Positions 1 to 8,029 are shown, numbered from the stretch's first letter. The stretch: 64,000 nt of DNA from Flexifilum sp963727545 (GCA_963727545.1 CAVSGS010000011.1:186001-250000); one strand, 5' to 3'. A program made the numbers and translations. Notes: generated by a model not told the origin, from the sequence alone.

Positions 1-559
1 CGCGCCGCCGCGCGATCTTCGCCGGAGTCTCGCGGTAGATCGCGTCGGTCGTCCACGTCTTGCCGGTGATGTAGGCGATGTTTTGCGCGTCGAGCGTCGC
101 CCGAATGGCGCTGATCGCCTGCGCGTTGGCGCTGACTTCGCGGCTCGGCGGCAGATAGTGATACGACGTGCCTTCATCGCGGACGGCTGACGTGGGAATC
201 ACCAGATGCCCGACGGCGATCTCGCGGTCGAGCACGCCCGCGCCACCACAGGCGATGAATTTGCGACAGCCCAGCGCGATCACTTCTTCGAGGAAGGCGG
301 CTGCCAGCGGCGCACCGACACCCGGATGAACCACCGTGATCTGCTCGCCTTCGTGCTCGATGACGTAGACCGGGTTCGCGCCGATCTCGCTGTTGACGCT
401 GTAAACGGGATCGGTGTCGGCACATACGCTGCCGATCACGTCGTTGAAGAAGCAAAAGACGCAGCGTTCCGGCAGCGCCGGGCGCGAGTTATGGAGTAAA
501 TGCGGTTCGATGATGGCGGTACGCGCGTCGTCGAATTCGAGGATCGGATAGGTCGTCAT
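1..559 (-). CDS. Nucleoside phosphorylase (uridine/purine phosphorylase family), 3' end outside window
   Basis: About 186 residues are visible from an ATG at 557-559; the frame stays open to the left edge. The protein resembles the PNP_UDP_1 superfamily: a glycine-rich stretch (HPGVGAPLAAAFLEE), then GCRKFIACGGAG, then RDEGTSYHYLPPSREV, which is typical of uridine-phosphorylase-like members. The family cleaves nucleosides with phosphate to give a free base and a sugar 1-phosphate in the cytoplasm. Its leader holds a SAM-I-like riboswitch plus terminator, so it may serve methylthioadenosine or adenosine salvage linked to SAM. That substrate is inference. The active-site C-terminal half is missing, so specificity cannot be read here. 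Confidence 0.85.
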   Translation of the reverse strand, partial: MTTYPILEFDDARTAIIEPHLLHNSRPALPERCVFCFFNDVIGSVCADTDPVYSVNSEIGANPVYVIEHEGEQITVVHPGVGAPLAAAFLEEVIALGCRKFIACGGAGVLDREIAVGHLVIPTSAVRDEGTSYHYLPPSREVSANAQAISAIRATLDAQNIAYITGKTWTTDAIYRETPAKIARRR

Positions 560-582
560 CAACACTCCCCTAGCAGGAAAAC

Positions 583-612
583 AAAAAGCGCCGCTCCGGC
601 AGGGAGAGGCGC
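583..612 (-). terminator. Intrinsic terminator of the SAM-type leader
   Basis: Read on the minus strand, GCGCC-T-CTCC, loop CTGCC, GGAG-C-GGCGC forms a hairpin with one T/C mismatch, followed at once by TTTTTG. It lies between the riboswitch-like aptamer and the phosphorylase start codon. That position suits ligand-induced premature termination (an OFF switch). Confidence 0.8.
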
Positions 613-644
613 GTGTTGGCGGCATTAGGAATACTTGTCGCTTA

Positions 645-760
645 CGCTCATCTCTCAGGTTGGCTTGCGCCCTCTGCCTGACGGACTTAGCACCTTCCCG
701 GCGCTCCGGGGGTTGCTGCGCGGTCAACATGCCGTAACACTCGCGCGCTCTTGATGAGAT
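645..760 (-). promoter_or_regulatory. SAM-I-like (S-box family) riboswitch aptamer
   Basis: On the minus strand the element opens with CTCATCAAGAG and closes with GAGAGATGAG, so CTCATC pairs with GATGAG as the P1 helix (753-758 with 647-652). Inside are GCAACC, then a GC-rich hairpin, then GGTGCTAAGTCC, all hallmarks of S-box aptamers. The part between AAGAG and GCAACC departs from the common GAGGGA...GGCCC form, so a SAM-I/IV variant is possible. It precedes a terminator and a nucleoside phosphorylase rather than a methionine biosynthesis gene. Confidence 0.75.
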
Positions 761-767
761 GAATCGC

Positions 768-796
768 ATCCTATCATAATCGCTCAGCAGCGTCAA
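768..796 (-). promoter_or_regulatory. Promoter for the riboswitch-phosphorylase transcript
   Basis: On the minus strand TTGACG (791-796) and TAGGAT (768-773) are separated by exactly 17 bp. The predicted start is a few bases before the aptamer P1 helix. A TATAAT on the plus strand at about 837 probably serves the divergent DUF1269 genes. Confidence 0.55.
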
Positions 797-878
797 GTTG
801 ACGAACACCGCGCTAGATAACTTAATGTTGCCCGTAGTATAATGGGGGCGCGATCATACTCGACGAAGGAGTTGCAGC

Positions 879-1346
879 ATGTCCGAAGTGGTGATGGTAA
901 TATTCCCTTCGCGCGGGACCCTATTAGACGCGGTGGATCGGATCAGGACTCTTGGTTACGCGAAACTGAAGCACTCCGCCGTGATTGCCAAGGCGGAAGA
1001 TGGTGAAACCACCGTCTACGAAGACGACATTACCCCCGATGAAGGCAGTATCGCCGGTGGTACGCTCGGCGCGCTGATGGGCGCGCTCGGCATTGCCGGG
1101 TTGGGCGCCTTCCTGCTGCCGGGCGTCGGACCGATCATTGCCGTGGGCGCGGGCGCGCTGGTCGGCGGACTCGTCGGCGGCGCGACCGGCGGTATCAGCG
1201 CCGGGTTGATGGATATGGGCATCGACAACGAACAACTCGACCTGCTGGCGCAGCATCTCAACGCCGGTCGGGTAGCACTGGTCGTCGAACTGGAAGGCGA
1301 TTTCGGCATTCATGCCGAAGCTAGCCGAAGACCTAAAGCCTTATAA
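879..1346 (+). CDS. DUF1269-type glycine-zipper membrane protein, copy 1 (3' frameshift)
   Basis: 155 residues as read, with GAAGGAG upstream of the ATG. The N-terminal part is a soluble alpha/beta segment (VVMVIFPSRGTLLDAVDRI). Residues about 57-110 are a Gly/Ala-rich hydrophobic hairpin (GTLGALMGALGIAGLG...GALVGGLVGGATGG). The family is often called DUF1269 or general-stress-like; its role is unknown. The last residues (HAEASRRPKAL) do not match the paralogue that follows. In the +1 frame from about 1312 the sequence reads MPKLAEDLKPYNAEIVQQ to a stop at 1366-1368, which does match the paralogue's end. One indel near 1311 therefore probably truncates the true reading frame. Confidence 0.75.
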   Translation: MSEVVMVIFPSRGTLLDAVDRIRTLGYAKLKHSAVIAKAEDGETTVYEDDITPDEGSIAGGTLGALMGALGIAGLGAFLLPGVGPIIAVGAGALVGGLVGGATGGISAGLMDMGIDNEQLDLLAQHLNAGRVALVVELEGDFGIHAEASRRPKAL

Positions 1347-1394
1347 CGCCGAAATTGTGCAACAGTAGAGAGACTTCGGACAGGAGACAAGGCG

Positions 1395-1916
1395 ATGGTC
1401 GAAGAATATATCGTGGCGGTTTTTCCGTCGCGCCGGATGCTGACGAAAGCACTCGATCATTTGACCGAGGCGACCGACTTTGACATTCAACATGCTGCCA
1501 TCGTCGCCAAAGCCCGCAACGGCGAAGTCGTCGTCCTCGGCGACGATCTCGGTCCCGACGAAGGCGGGATCACCGGCGGCACGCTCGGCGCGGCGATCGC
1601 GGCGCTGGGGATGGTGCAGTTCGGAGCGCTGGCGCTGCCCGGCATCGGCGCGATCATCGCCGTCGGCGCGGGCGCGCTGGTCGGTGGGCTGCTGGGTCGC
1701 ATGACCGGACGCTTCGCCGCCAACCTGCTCGATTCGGGCTTTCGCACCGAAGAAGTCGAACTGCTGGCAACCCGCTTACAGTCGGGACATCCCGCGCTGG
1801 TGCTGGAAGTCGTCAATCCCACTGAAGCGCTGCCGCTGATCCGCGCCGCGCTTTCTTCCTACCGCGTCGAACTCGTCGAGCAGGTGGACGCAAAATCGGC
1901 AGGTTCAGTCGGTTAA
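1395..1916 (+). CDS. DUF1269-type glycine-zipper membrane protein, copy 2
   Basis: 173 residues, starting at ATG 1395 after CAGGAGA. It is paralogous to the gene just upstream: VAVFPSRRMLTKALDHL at the N-terminus, then GDDLGPDEGGITGGTLGAA, a glycine-zipper hydrophobic hairpin at roughly residues 60-105, and a C-terminal alpha/beta segment ending ...SYRVELVEQVDA. The two genes are 26-48 bp apart, depending on the true end of copy 1, and probably form one transcript from the TATAAT near 837. The 3' end overlaps the convergent glycosyltransferase by 4 bp. A function in membrane stress is only suggested by family naming. Confidence 0.8.
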   Translation: MVEEYIVAVFPSRRMLTKALDHLTEATDFDIQHAAIVAKARNGEVVVLGDDLGPDEGGITGGTLGAAIAALGMVQFGALALPGIGAIIAVGAGALVGGLLGRMTGRFAANLLDSGFRTEEVELLATRLQSGHPALVLEVVNPTEALPLIRAALSSYRVELVEQVDAKSAGSVG

Positions 1917-3838
1917 GGCGTCACCGCTATCCGCAGCAAGTCAACTTGATCGGCAGTCGCACCCGCTCCCCCGACCACCGGCAAGCGAACCAACGTCGTG
2001 AAGTTATACAAACCGATCCGGATCACGTAGGTTCCGGGCGTCATGTCGTCGGGTAGATCAATGCGGATGTCCGGGCTGATCAGCGTCTCCGACGGATTGA
2101 CCCACAGCAGCGTTGACCGCCCCGGCACCGCCGGATCGCCGTCATACTGAGCGATCGGCTGATCGCTATTTTCCGGCGTGAGGTGGACGAACAACGAATA
2201 GTTGTCGTGCGGCGTCGTTTGCGCGCGCCAATAGAAGCGAAACGTCAACGCGCCGCCGGGATGAGCATCGAAGTTCACCCGGTCGTAGCCCAATAAGCTG
2301 ATCCCATCGGCGAAATCGACCCGCTGTTCGACCTCCATCCGCCAGAGTCGGTACATCGCCGTGATCGGACCCCGCCGGGTATCCGCTGCCGGGAATTCGC
2401 GTAAGAGCAGCAGTTGATCGAGATAGCTTCGCCCGGCTTCAGTTTGCAGCAGCGCATCCCGCTGATCCAACGGCAGCAGCATGTAGCTCATCCCACGATC
2501 GCGCCATTCTGCCGGTGAATACTCCATGAAGTTGTCGGTCGTCCACCACGCGAACCAATGCTGGTTCGGGATGCCACCCCAATCGGGGTTGAAGGTGTTG
2601 GCATTCTCCCGACTGACGATCACCGTGCCGGGAGTCAAATTCTCGTCCGCCCACTGGCGGATGAGCACGTGCGAACTCTCCAGCCGGTTAAACTTCACAA
2701 AATCGACCGTTTGGCTGATCTGCGGTACGAACAGCAGCAGACAAATCCCCGCGCCGTAGAGCACGCGCAGCCGCCGATCTGTCCAGAGGCGCAGGCTGTG
2801 AACGAACAGCGCCGAGAACAGGATGACCGCGATACTCAGCGCCGGAATCACCAGCTTGACGCGAACGCCTTGATCGCCCGCCCAAACGACGGAGCTTGAG
2901 ATCCAGCAGCTGGCAAGGATCATGAGCACGCCGAGCAGCAAGCCCAACCCCTGCTCGCGCGCTAAACCCTGCCGTCGCCACGCCAACAGCCCCAGCGCAG
3001 CAACGATCAAGACCAGCAGCAGATTCAGCGGCTCGATTGCCGCCGACAAGTACGCCCCCAACGCCGAGAAATTCCACAGACTGCTGGTCAAAATCTGAAG
3101 CAGCCAGCCCCGGCGCAGCGGCACGAGGACGTAGAGCGCGAGGATCGCCAGCGCGCCCGCTAAGACAGAGCCAACGCCGAGCTTCAGCCACGTCAGCGGA
3201 CGCCAATGCTGACCGCGATTCGCCAGCAGCACGAAGATCGCCGGAAGCCCGAAAACGAGATAGCGGTATTCAAACAGGCTGATCAGCGCCGCGATCGGCA
3301 GTCCCCAATACCAAGGACCGCGTTGGTATAAGCCGCGCAGCGCGAGATAGATCACCGCTGCCGCCAGCGGATAGGTGAACGTCTCCGGGATGGCGTAAAT
3401 CGAGTATTCGACCGGAAGCTGCGCGACCGCCCAGAACAGCGCCGCGAGCCAACCTGCCCAATCTCCCGCTAACAGGCGTGCCGACAAACCGATCAACAGG
3501 ATCGTAAAGAGATTGGCGAGCACCCCCATGACGCGCAGCACGCGCACGGCTGCCGCCAGCCCGCCGTTGCCCAGCCATTCGTTGACGATTTGGACACCGG
3601 CATTCAGCTCGATGAACGCCGGTGGATAGCCGGCATTATAAGTTGGATCGTACTGCCCGCGCAGGCTTTGAGCCGTCCAGTAGAGGTGAGCCTCATCCGA
3701 GTATTCGACGTAGGGAAGCGTAGCGTTGTAGCTAAGGAGACGGGGAAGGGCACCGAGGCAGATAATCAAGCCCAGAACAAGCAGAAACGGGTCAGCTCTG
3801 AGCCGATTCTTCGTAATAAATTGTAATCTATCGGTCAT
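1913..3838 (-). CDS. GT-C type membrane glycosyltransferase (ArnT/PMT-like)
   Basis: 641 residues with about ten or more hydrophobic segments in the N-terminal two thirds. Near residue 45 the first extracytoplasmic loop carries YSDEAHLYW, the acidic motif expected of lipid-linked sugar transferases of the GT39/GT83 type. After the last membrane segment comes a periplasmic-type region with REFPAADTRRGPITAMYRLW. It ends in a beta-rich domain (ISLLGYDRVNF...FRFYWRAQTTPHDNYSLFVHL) that is also present in the divergent neighbour at 4022. It probably transfers sugar from a polyprenyl phosphate to an envelope acceptor; donor and acceptor are unknown. It is divergent from its paralogue across a 183-bp gap and convergent with the DUF1269 pair. 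Confidence 0.8.
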   Translation of the reverse strand: MTDRLQFITKNRLRADPFLLVLGLIICLGALPRLLSYNATLPYVEYSDEAHLYWTAQSLRGQYDPTYNAGYPPAFIELNAGVQIVNEWLGNGGLAAAVRVLRVMGVLANLFTILLIGLSARLLAGDWAGWLAALFWAVAQLPVEYSIYAIPETFTYPLAAAVIYLALRGLYQRGPWYWGLPIAALISLFEYRYLVFGLPAIFVLLANRGQHWRPLTWLKLGVGSVLAGALAILALYVLVPLRRGWLLQILTSSLWNFSALGAYLSAAIEPLNLLLVLIVAALGLLAWRRQGLAREQGLGLLLGVLMILASCWISSSVVWAGDQGVRVKLVIPALSIAVILFSALFVHSLRLWTDRRLRVLYGAGICLLLFVPQISQTVDFVKFNRLESSHVLIRQWADENLTPGTVIVSRENANTFNPDWGGIPNQHWFAWWTTDNFMEYSPAEWRDRGMSYMLLPLDQRDALLQTEAGRSYLDQLLLLREFPAADTRRGPITAMYRLWRMEVEQRVDFADGISLLGYDRVNFDAHPGGALTFRFYWRAQTTPHDNYSLFVHLTPENSDQPIAQYDGDPAVPGRSTLLWVNPSETLISPDIRIDLPDDMTPGTYVIRIGLYNFTTLVRLPVVGGAGATADQVDLLRIAVTP

Positions 3839-4021
3839 ACAGTGTCCTTAACGCAGGGCGTCTCGATTCTAGAGAGCGTTCATCCGCGTGTCAAGAGCGG
3901 GATCAAGCCACAGTGAGTTGAGCGTCGGAAGTGATACAATGGTCGTCACTTCGAAGCGCGTTGAACTCACGAAGCAGATGCCCGCCGACGCTGCGTCAGC
4001 AGGCTGCGCCAAAGGAAATTT

Positions 4022-5920
4022 GTGGAAGTGCGATCCGGATTATCAAAACGCGGATGGTGGCTCACACTGATCGTGATCTTGATCGTCGCCGCCGCGTTCC
4101 GCGTGACCGGCTATAACTTCAGCCTGCCCTACATCGATCATCCCGATGAACCGAACTTCAACATCGCCGCCCAAATGATCATCGATAGCGGCACGTCCAA
4201 ATCACTCAATTATCAGGGTTACCCACCCGGCATCATCACCATCAATTATCTTTTGCTGCGCTTTTTGCACGATCCAACCCAGCCATCAGCAACCGTAATC
4301 GGCTGGATTCGCCTGCTCTCAATCGCCGCGAGCCTTGCCTTGTTGGTCGTGATCGCCCTGCTCGCGCGGCAGTTGGCGTCACCGACTGCCGGATTGTTGG
4401 CGGCGACATTGTGGGCGGTCAACCCGGCGGCGGTCGAGCGCGCCCGCTATGCTACTGCCGACACGTTCGTCGCGCTGTTCACGGTGCTGGCAGTCTACTT
4501 AGTCCTCAAGGGGGTCAGCGAGCACCGCGACAACCGGGTAACCGGGGGCATCATTGCTAATCTATTCGGCATCGTCTTCAAGTATCAATCCGGTTTCGTG
4601 CTGCCGCTTTTGCTGCTCGTCTCGCTGGCTCCCTTGCGCGACCGAAGCGCCGATCGCCGCCGTATCCGTGACAAGTTCATCCTGCACACGCTGATCGTTG
4701 GCGCTTTCGCCTTCTGGCTGGTGCTGATTTATCCAGCGCTGGATGCTAACCAGATTCCCAACTGGGTTGCACCAACTGATCACATGAGCTTGCCATCACC
4801 GGCGCAGTTACTCGACGGCATCAGCCTGATCGCCAGCACGAGCGCCAGCGGCATGCTCCTGCTGGTCGCTGCGCTCGGCGGATTGCTGCTCTCACGTCGT
4901 CACATCGGGCGGGTTGCCGTCGTCGGTGGCGCGCTGCTGTGCTGGTTGATCGGTGTCGGCTTGTTCGGAGACTACACCATCCGCCAACTGGTCGGCGCGC
5001 TGGCGCTGCTCACGGTGCTGGTCGGCGCAGGCTTATCGGGTTGGGTCGATTTCACCGCGCGGTTTGTGAAGCCGCGCTGGGCGCTAAGCACCGGCGTAAT
5101 CATCTTGATGGCGCTGCTACTGCGCCCGGACTTAAACGCCGTCCTTGCCGACGCCCGTAACCGCACCCTGCCGGATCGCCGCAACGATCTGGCGACGTGG
5201 ATGGACACCTCGCAGCAACCGGGCGCATACATCGCCGAGGCGGCGAATCACAAGACCTTCAACCGCGAATGGGGTGGCTATCCCGGAATCAACGCATTCC
5301 CGCTGTATGCCGTCGCCGACCTAAGTGACCGTAGCATTGAGGAATGGCGCGCCGCCAACGTGACTTACGCGATCATCAGCACCAGCCAATACCAAGCACT
5401 GCAAGCGACGCCGGATGGTCGGGCAGAACTCGCACAAACGCTGCTGCTCAAGTCCTATCCGCCATCAGATGCCGATCGCGGACCCGACATGGTCGTGCTG
5501 CGCCTCTACCCGATCCAGCACCCCGCCGACGGTCAGCTTGGCACGATCCACCTGATCGGCTACGACTTGAACACAACTGATCCGACGGCAGGTGAAACGC
5601 TCGATTTCACGCTCTACTGGCAGGCTGAGCAGCCGACCGGCGCCAGCTACGTCGTCTACAACCATCTGATCGATGCCGAGACCGGCGAAGTCGTCGCGCA
5701 AATCGATGGCGACCCGCTCCCCGATCTGCGCCGCCCGACTATGATGTGGGATGATCCGGCGGAAATTCTCGTTAGCCGTCCGTTCTCCCTGTCACTGGCG
5801 GACGTACCACCGGGAACGTATCGCCTCGTCACCGGCTTCTATGACCGCGACACCGGGCAGCGCTTGCGCTCCCCTGACGGTGCAGACTCGCTCACAGTTG
5901 CCACCATTCACGTTCACTGA
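4022..5920 (+). CDS. GT-C type membrane glycosyltransferase, paralogue of the divergent gene
   Basis: 632 residues. After a first membrane helix (WWLTLIVILIVAAAFRV), the loop YIDHPDEPNFN provides the acidic GT-C motif. About ten more membrane helices follow, to roughly residue 380. The extracytoplasmic C-terminus contains NREWGGYPG, matching NPDWGGIPN of the 1913-3838 paralogue, and ends in the same beta-sandwich-like domain (IHLIGYDLNTTDPTAGETLDFTLYWQ). The start was taken as the ATG at 4022; no strong Shine-Dalgarno site is visible. Divergent paired glycosyltransferases suggest a shared envelope glycan pathway, but this is inference. Confidence 0.8.
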   Translation: MEVRSGLSKRGWWLTLIVILIVAAAFRVTGYNFSLPYIDHPDEPNFNIAAQMIIDSGTSKSLNYQGYPPGIITINYLLLRFLHDPTQPSATVIGWIRLLSIAASLALLVVIALLARQLASPTAGLLAATLWAVNPAAVERARYATADTFVALFTVLAVYLVLKGVSEHRDNRVTGGIIANLFGIVFKYQSGFVLPLLLLVSLAPLRDRSADRRRIRDKFILHTLIVGAFAFWLVLIYPALDANQIPNWVAPTDHMSLPSPAQLLDGISLIASTSASGMLLLVAALGGLLLSRRHIGRVAVVGGALLCWLIGVGLFGDYTIRQLVGALALLTVLVGAGLSGWVDFTARFVKPRWALSTGVIILMALLLRPDLNAVLADARNRTLPDRRNDLATWMDTSQQPGAYIAEAANHKTFNREWGGYPGINAFPLYAVADLSDRSIEEWRAANVTYAIISTSQYQALQATPDGRAELAQTLLLKSYPPSDADRGPDMVVLRLYPIQHPADGQLGTIHLIGYDLNTTDPTAGETLDFTLYWQAEQPTGASYVVYNHLIDAETGEVVAQIDGDPLPDLRRPTMMWDDPAEILVSRPFSLSLADVPPGTYRLVTGFYDRDTGQRLRSPDGADSLTVATIHVH

Positions 5921-5926
5921 GCATGT

Positions 5927-5932
5927 TATAAT
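5927..5932 (+). promoter_or_regulatory. Candidate -10 box for deoC
   Basis: A perfect TATAAT lies directly after the glycosyltransferase stop and about 40 bp before the deoC ATG. No -35 hexamer with 16-18 bp spacing is obvious. Confidence 0.4.
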
Positions 5933-5969
5933 CCTCTAAACAGTTGATACATTTAGGGCGGGAGGCAGC

Positions 5970-6962
5970 ATGGCAACCCCCGATTTACAAATGCAAACCC
6001 TTAGACACGAACCGCGCGAACGCAATGCGGGCATCCCGCTCGATTTGGGCTGGGTCAACCGCGCGCGCGTCAACCTGAGCGCGACCGAACGCCGCGCCGC
6101 GACCCTCGGCACGCGCCGCTCGGTCAAGAAGGACTGGCAAGCGGCGTGGCTGCTGCGAGCGATCACCTGCATCGACCTGACGACGCTCTCCGGCGACGAC
6201 ACTCCCGGCAACGTCAAGCGGCTGTGCGCCAAAGCCCGCCAGCCGGTGCGCCAAGATTTGCTCGACGCGCTCGGCGTTGGCGATCTGGGCATCACGACCG
6301 GCGCGGTCTGCGTCTATCACACGCGCATCGCCGACGCGGTGCAGGCGCTCGAAGGCACGGACATCCCGGTCGCGGCGGTCTCGACCGGTTTTCCGGCGGG
6401 GTTGAATCCCTTCCGCCTGCGCGTCGAAGAAATTCGCGAGTTGGTGGCGGCGGGCGCGCGCGAGATCGACATCGTCATCAGCCGCGAACACGCGCTCACC
6501 GGCAACTGGGGGGCGCTCTACGACGAAATCCAGCAGTTCCGCGCCGCCTGCGGCGACGCTCATCTGAAGACGATCCTCGCCACCGGCGAACTGGGCACAC
6601 TGCGCAACGTCGCCAAAGCCAGCCTCGTCTGCATGATGGCGGGCGCGGACTTCATCAAGACCTCGACCGGCAAGGAGTCGGTCAACGCGACGCTCGAAGT
6701 CGGGCTGGTGATGACCCGCATGATCCGCGCCTATCAGGAGCGCACCGGCTACAAGGTCGGCTTCAAACCGGCGGGCGGCATCCGCACCGCGAAGCAGGCG
6801 CTCAACTTCCAGATTTTGATGAAGGAAGAACTCGGCGACGAGTGGCTGTTCCCGGATTTGTTCCGGCTCGGTGCGAGTTCGCTGCTGACCGACATCGAGC
6901 GCCAGCTTTCGCATCACGTCACCGGGCGCTACGCCGCCGAGAACTACATGCCGATGGGGTGA
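5970..6962 (+). CDS. deoC: Deoxyribose-phosphate aldolase
   Basis: 330 residues, ATG preceded by GGGAGG. DeoC splits 2-deoxyribose 5-phosphate into acetaldehyde and glyceraldehyde 3-phosphate, feeding nucleoside sugars into glycolysis. The TIM-barrel signatures are clear: AITCIDLTTLSGDDT at the first strand, AREIDIVISREHAL, the Schiff-base lysine in ADFIKTSTGKESVN, and the second lysine in VGFKPAGGIRTAKQAL. The protein is longer than short bacterial DeoC (about 220-260 residues) because of an N-terminal extension of some 70 residues, as in the long-form family. It fits with the nucleoside phosphorylase at the left edge as part of nucleoside salvage, though the two are not in one operon. Confidence 0.95.
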   Translation: MATPDLQMQTLRHEPRERNAGIPLDLGWVNRARVNLSATERRAATLGTRRSVKKDWQAAWLLRAITCIDLTTLSGDDTPGNVKRLCAKARQPVRQDLLDALGVGDLGITTGAVCVYHTRIADAVQALEGTDIPVAAVSTGFPAGLNPFRLRVEEIRELVAAGAREIDIVISREHALTGNWGALYDEIQQFRAACGDAHLKTILATGELGTLRNVAKASLVCMMAGADFIKTSTGKESVNATLEVGLVMTRMIRAYQERTGYKVGFKPAGGIRTAKQALNFQILMKEELGDEWLFPDLFRLGASSLLTDIERQLSHHVTGRYAAENYMPMG

Positions 6963-6969
6963 GAAAATA

Positions 6970-7005
6970 AGCTGTCAGCGATGAGCGGTCAGCTTTCAGC
7001 TAAAG
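6970..7005. repeat. AGCTGTCAGC/AGCTTTCAGC family repeat
   Basis: AAGCTGTCAGCGATGAGCGGTCAGCTTTCAGCTAAAG-type sequence between deoC and hicB. Related A/G/C/T-rich segments occur at 19996-20104, 54865-54940 and 57738-57792. No gene function is visible. Confidence 0.6.
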
Positions 7006-7006
7006 G

Positions 7007-7237
7007 ATGAAACAGCGTATGCGAAACGTACTGCTCTACACCGACGAGGACGGCAACTGGATCGCCGACGTGCCTTCACTGCCGGGCTGCCACAGCGACG
7101 GCAGAACCCGCGAAGAAGCGATTGAGCGCGTCAAAGAAGCCATCGAGGTCTACGTCGAAGCGCTGGTCGAGGATGGCTTGCCAGTGCCGGAAGAAACAGC
7201 ACATTATGAGCTAGTTTCGGTGGAAGCAGCAGTTTAG
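7007..7237 (+). CDS. hicB: HicB-family antitoxin
   Basis: 76 residues. The partial RNase-H-like HicB fold is recognisable: NVLLYTDEDGNWIADVPSLPGCHSDG, then TREEAIERVKEAIEVYVEALVEDG. HicB antitoxins bind and neutralise the HicA mRNA interferase and often repress their own operon; no DNA-binding tail is obvious here. An alternative ATG lies at 7019 (MRNVLLYT). The stop overlaps the GTG of the downstream hicA by one base (TAGTG), so translation is probably coupled. The antitoxin-first order is the less common arrangement for hicAB but is well known. Confidence 0.9.
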   Translation: MKQRMRNVLLYTDEDGNWIADVPSLPGCHSDGRTREEAIERVKEAIEVYVEALVEDGLPVPEETAHYELVSVEAAV

Positions 7238-7459
7238 TGCCGAAGCTGCCGCGCATTTCCAGCCGTGAATGTATTCGCGCACTCGAACAAGTCGGCTTTT
7301 ATATCGTTCGGCAGAAGGGCAGTCACATGGTCATGCGTCGCAATGATCCTTTCGCGCAGACGGTCGTGCCTGAAAACAAAGACGATGCCAGTCGGCACAC
7401 TCCGCTCAATTCTGCGCGACGCGGATTTGACCGTCGAGGAATTTATCGAACTGCTGTAA
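7237..7459 (+). CDS. hicA: HicA-family mRNA interferase toxin, frameshifted
   Basis: The GTG at 7237 opens KLPRISSRECIRALEQVGFYIVRQKGSHMVMRR, the double-stranded-RNA-binding-like HicA fold with its catalytic histidine in GSHMVM. The frame then leaves homology after VVPENKD. One base over, the expected ending MPVGTLRSILRDADLTVEEFIELL runs to a stop at 7457-7459. Removing one base near 7380-7386 restores a normal HicA of about 73 residues. Either the toxin is inactivated, leaving hicB alone, or the indel is a sequencing error like those in essential genes of this window. Confidence 0.85.
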
Positions 7460-7483
7460 ATGAGCACTTGAGGGACAGTGACG

Positions 7484-7591
7484 ATGGTCGTCCAGAAAAC
7501 CGTCAACCCGATCACCGAAACTATCGACACCACCGACCTGTTGCTGGGGCTGGCGCTCACCGTCGGCGAATCTTCGCTTTGCCGGAGTTGA
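7484..7591 (+). CDS. Possible 35-residue protein
   Basis: ATG 7484 to TGA 7589-7591 reads MVVQKTVNPITETIDTTDLL then LGLALTVGESSLCRS, after AGGGACAG. It lies between hicA and the DUF4279 gene, ending 3 bp before that start. No family is recognised. It could be a genuine small protein or a chance frame. Confidence 0.3.
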   Translation: MVVQKTVNPITETIDTTDLLLGLALTVGESSLCRS

Positions 7592-7594
7592 GTA

Positions 7595-8023
7595 ATGGCT
7601 TCTAGAAAAACTGAGAACTTACCTGAAGTAACGGTGGCTTTTCGTATTTTCGCGCCGGGTCTCGATCCTGAAGACGTAACACGGAATATAGGACTAACGC
7701 CTGATCATCAGCACCATCAGGGCGATTATCGTCGCAATAATCCGAAGTCACCCGCCTATAAACACGGGATGTGGCTTATAAATTCCAAACTGGATCAGCA
7801 GCAATTGCTTGAAGCTCACCTTCAATCTATCCTTCATGCGCTTGATGGAAAACGGTCTTACATTAAAGCCCTTTCTGAAACAGCTACCGTTGATTTCTAC
7901 TGTGTTGTTTACGATACCTATGCTTATCAGCTTTCGCCTCAAGTGCTGGAAGGAATCACAAAACTTGGGGCAACCTTCGGAATGAGTTTTGAGCCGCCTG
8001 TCGACGAAATTAAGGAGGCATAA
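7595..8023 (+). CDS. DUF4279 family protein
   Basis: 142 residues. Features match DUF4279: VTVAFRIFAPGLDPEDVTRNIGLTP at the start, a basic GDYRRNNPKSPAYKHGMWLINS segment, LEAHLQSILHALDGKRSYIKAL, and a C-terminal LSPQVLEGITKLGATFGMSFEP. The family has no known biochemical role and is often found beside toxin-antitoxin or polymorphic-toxin genes, perhaps as an immunity or sensor protein. Base composition is AT-richer than the ALDH gene that follows, which hints at acquisition together with hicBA. It ends 6 bp before the ALDH ATG. Confidence 0.7.
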   Translation: MASRKTENLPEVTVAFRIFAPGLDPEDVTRNIGLTPDHQHHQGDYRRNNPKSPAYKHGMWLINSKLDQQQLLEAHLQSILHALDGKRSYIKALSETATVDFYCVVYDTYAYQLSPQVLEGITKLGATFGMSFEPPVDEIKEA

Positions 8024-8029
8024 AAGATT

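Noticed and set aside
837..842. Full sigma70 promoter for the DUF1269 pair
   Set aside because: TATAAT is clear, but the hexamer 17 bp upstream is AGATAA, and TTGACG lies 34 bp away. Only a -10 box can be supported.
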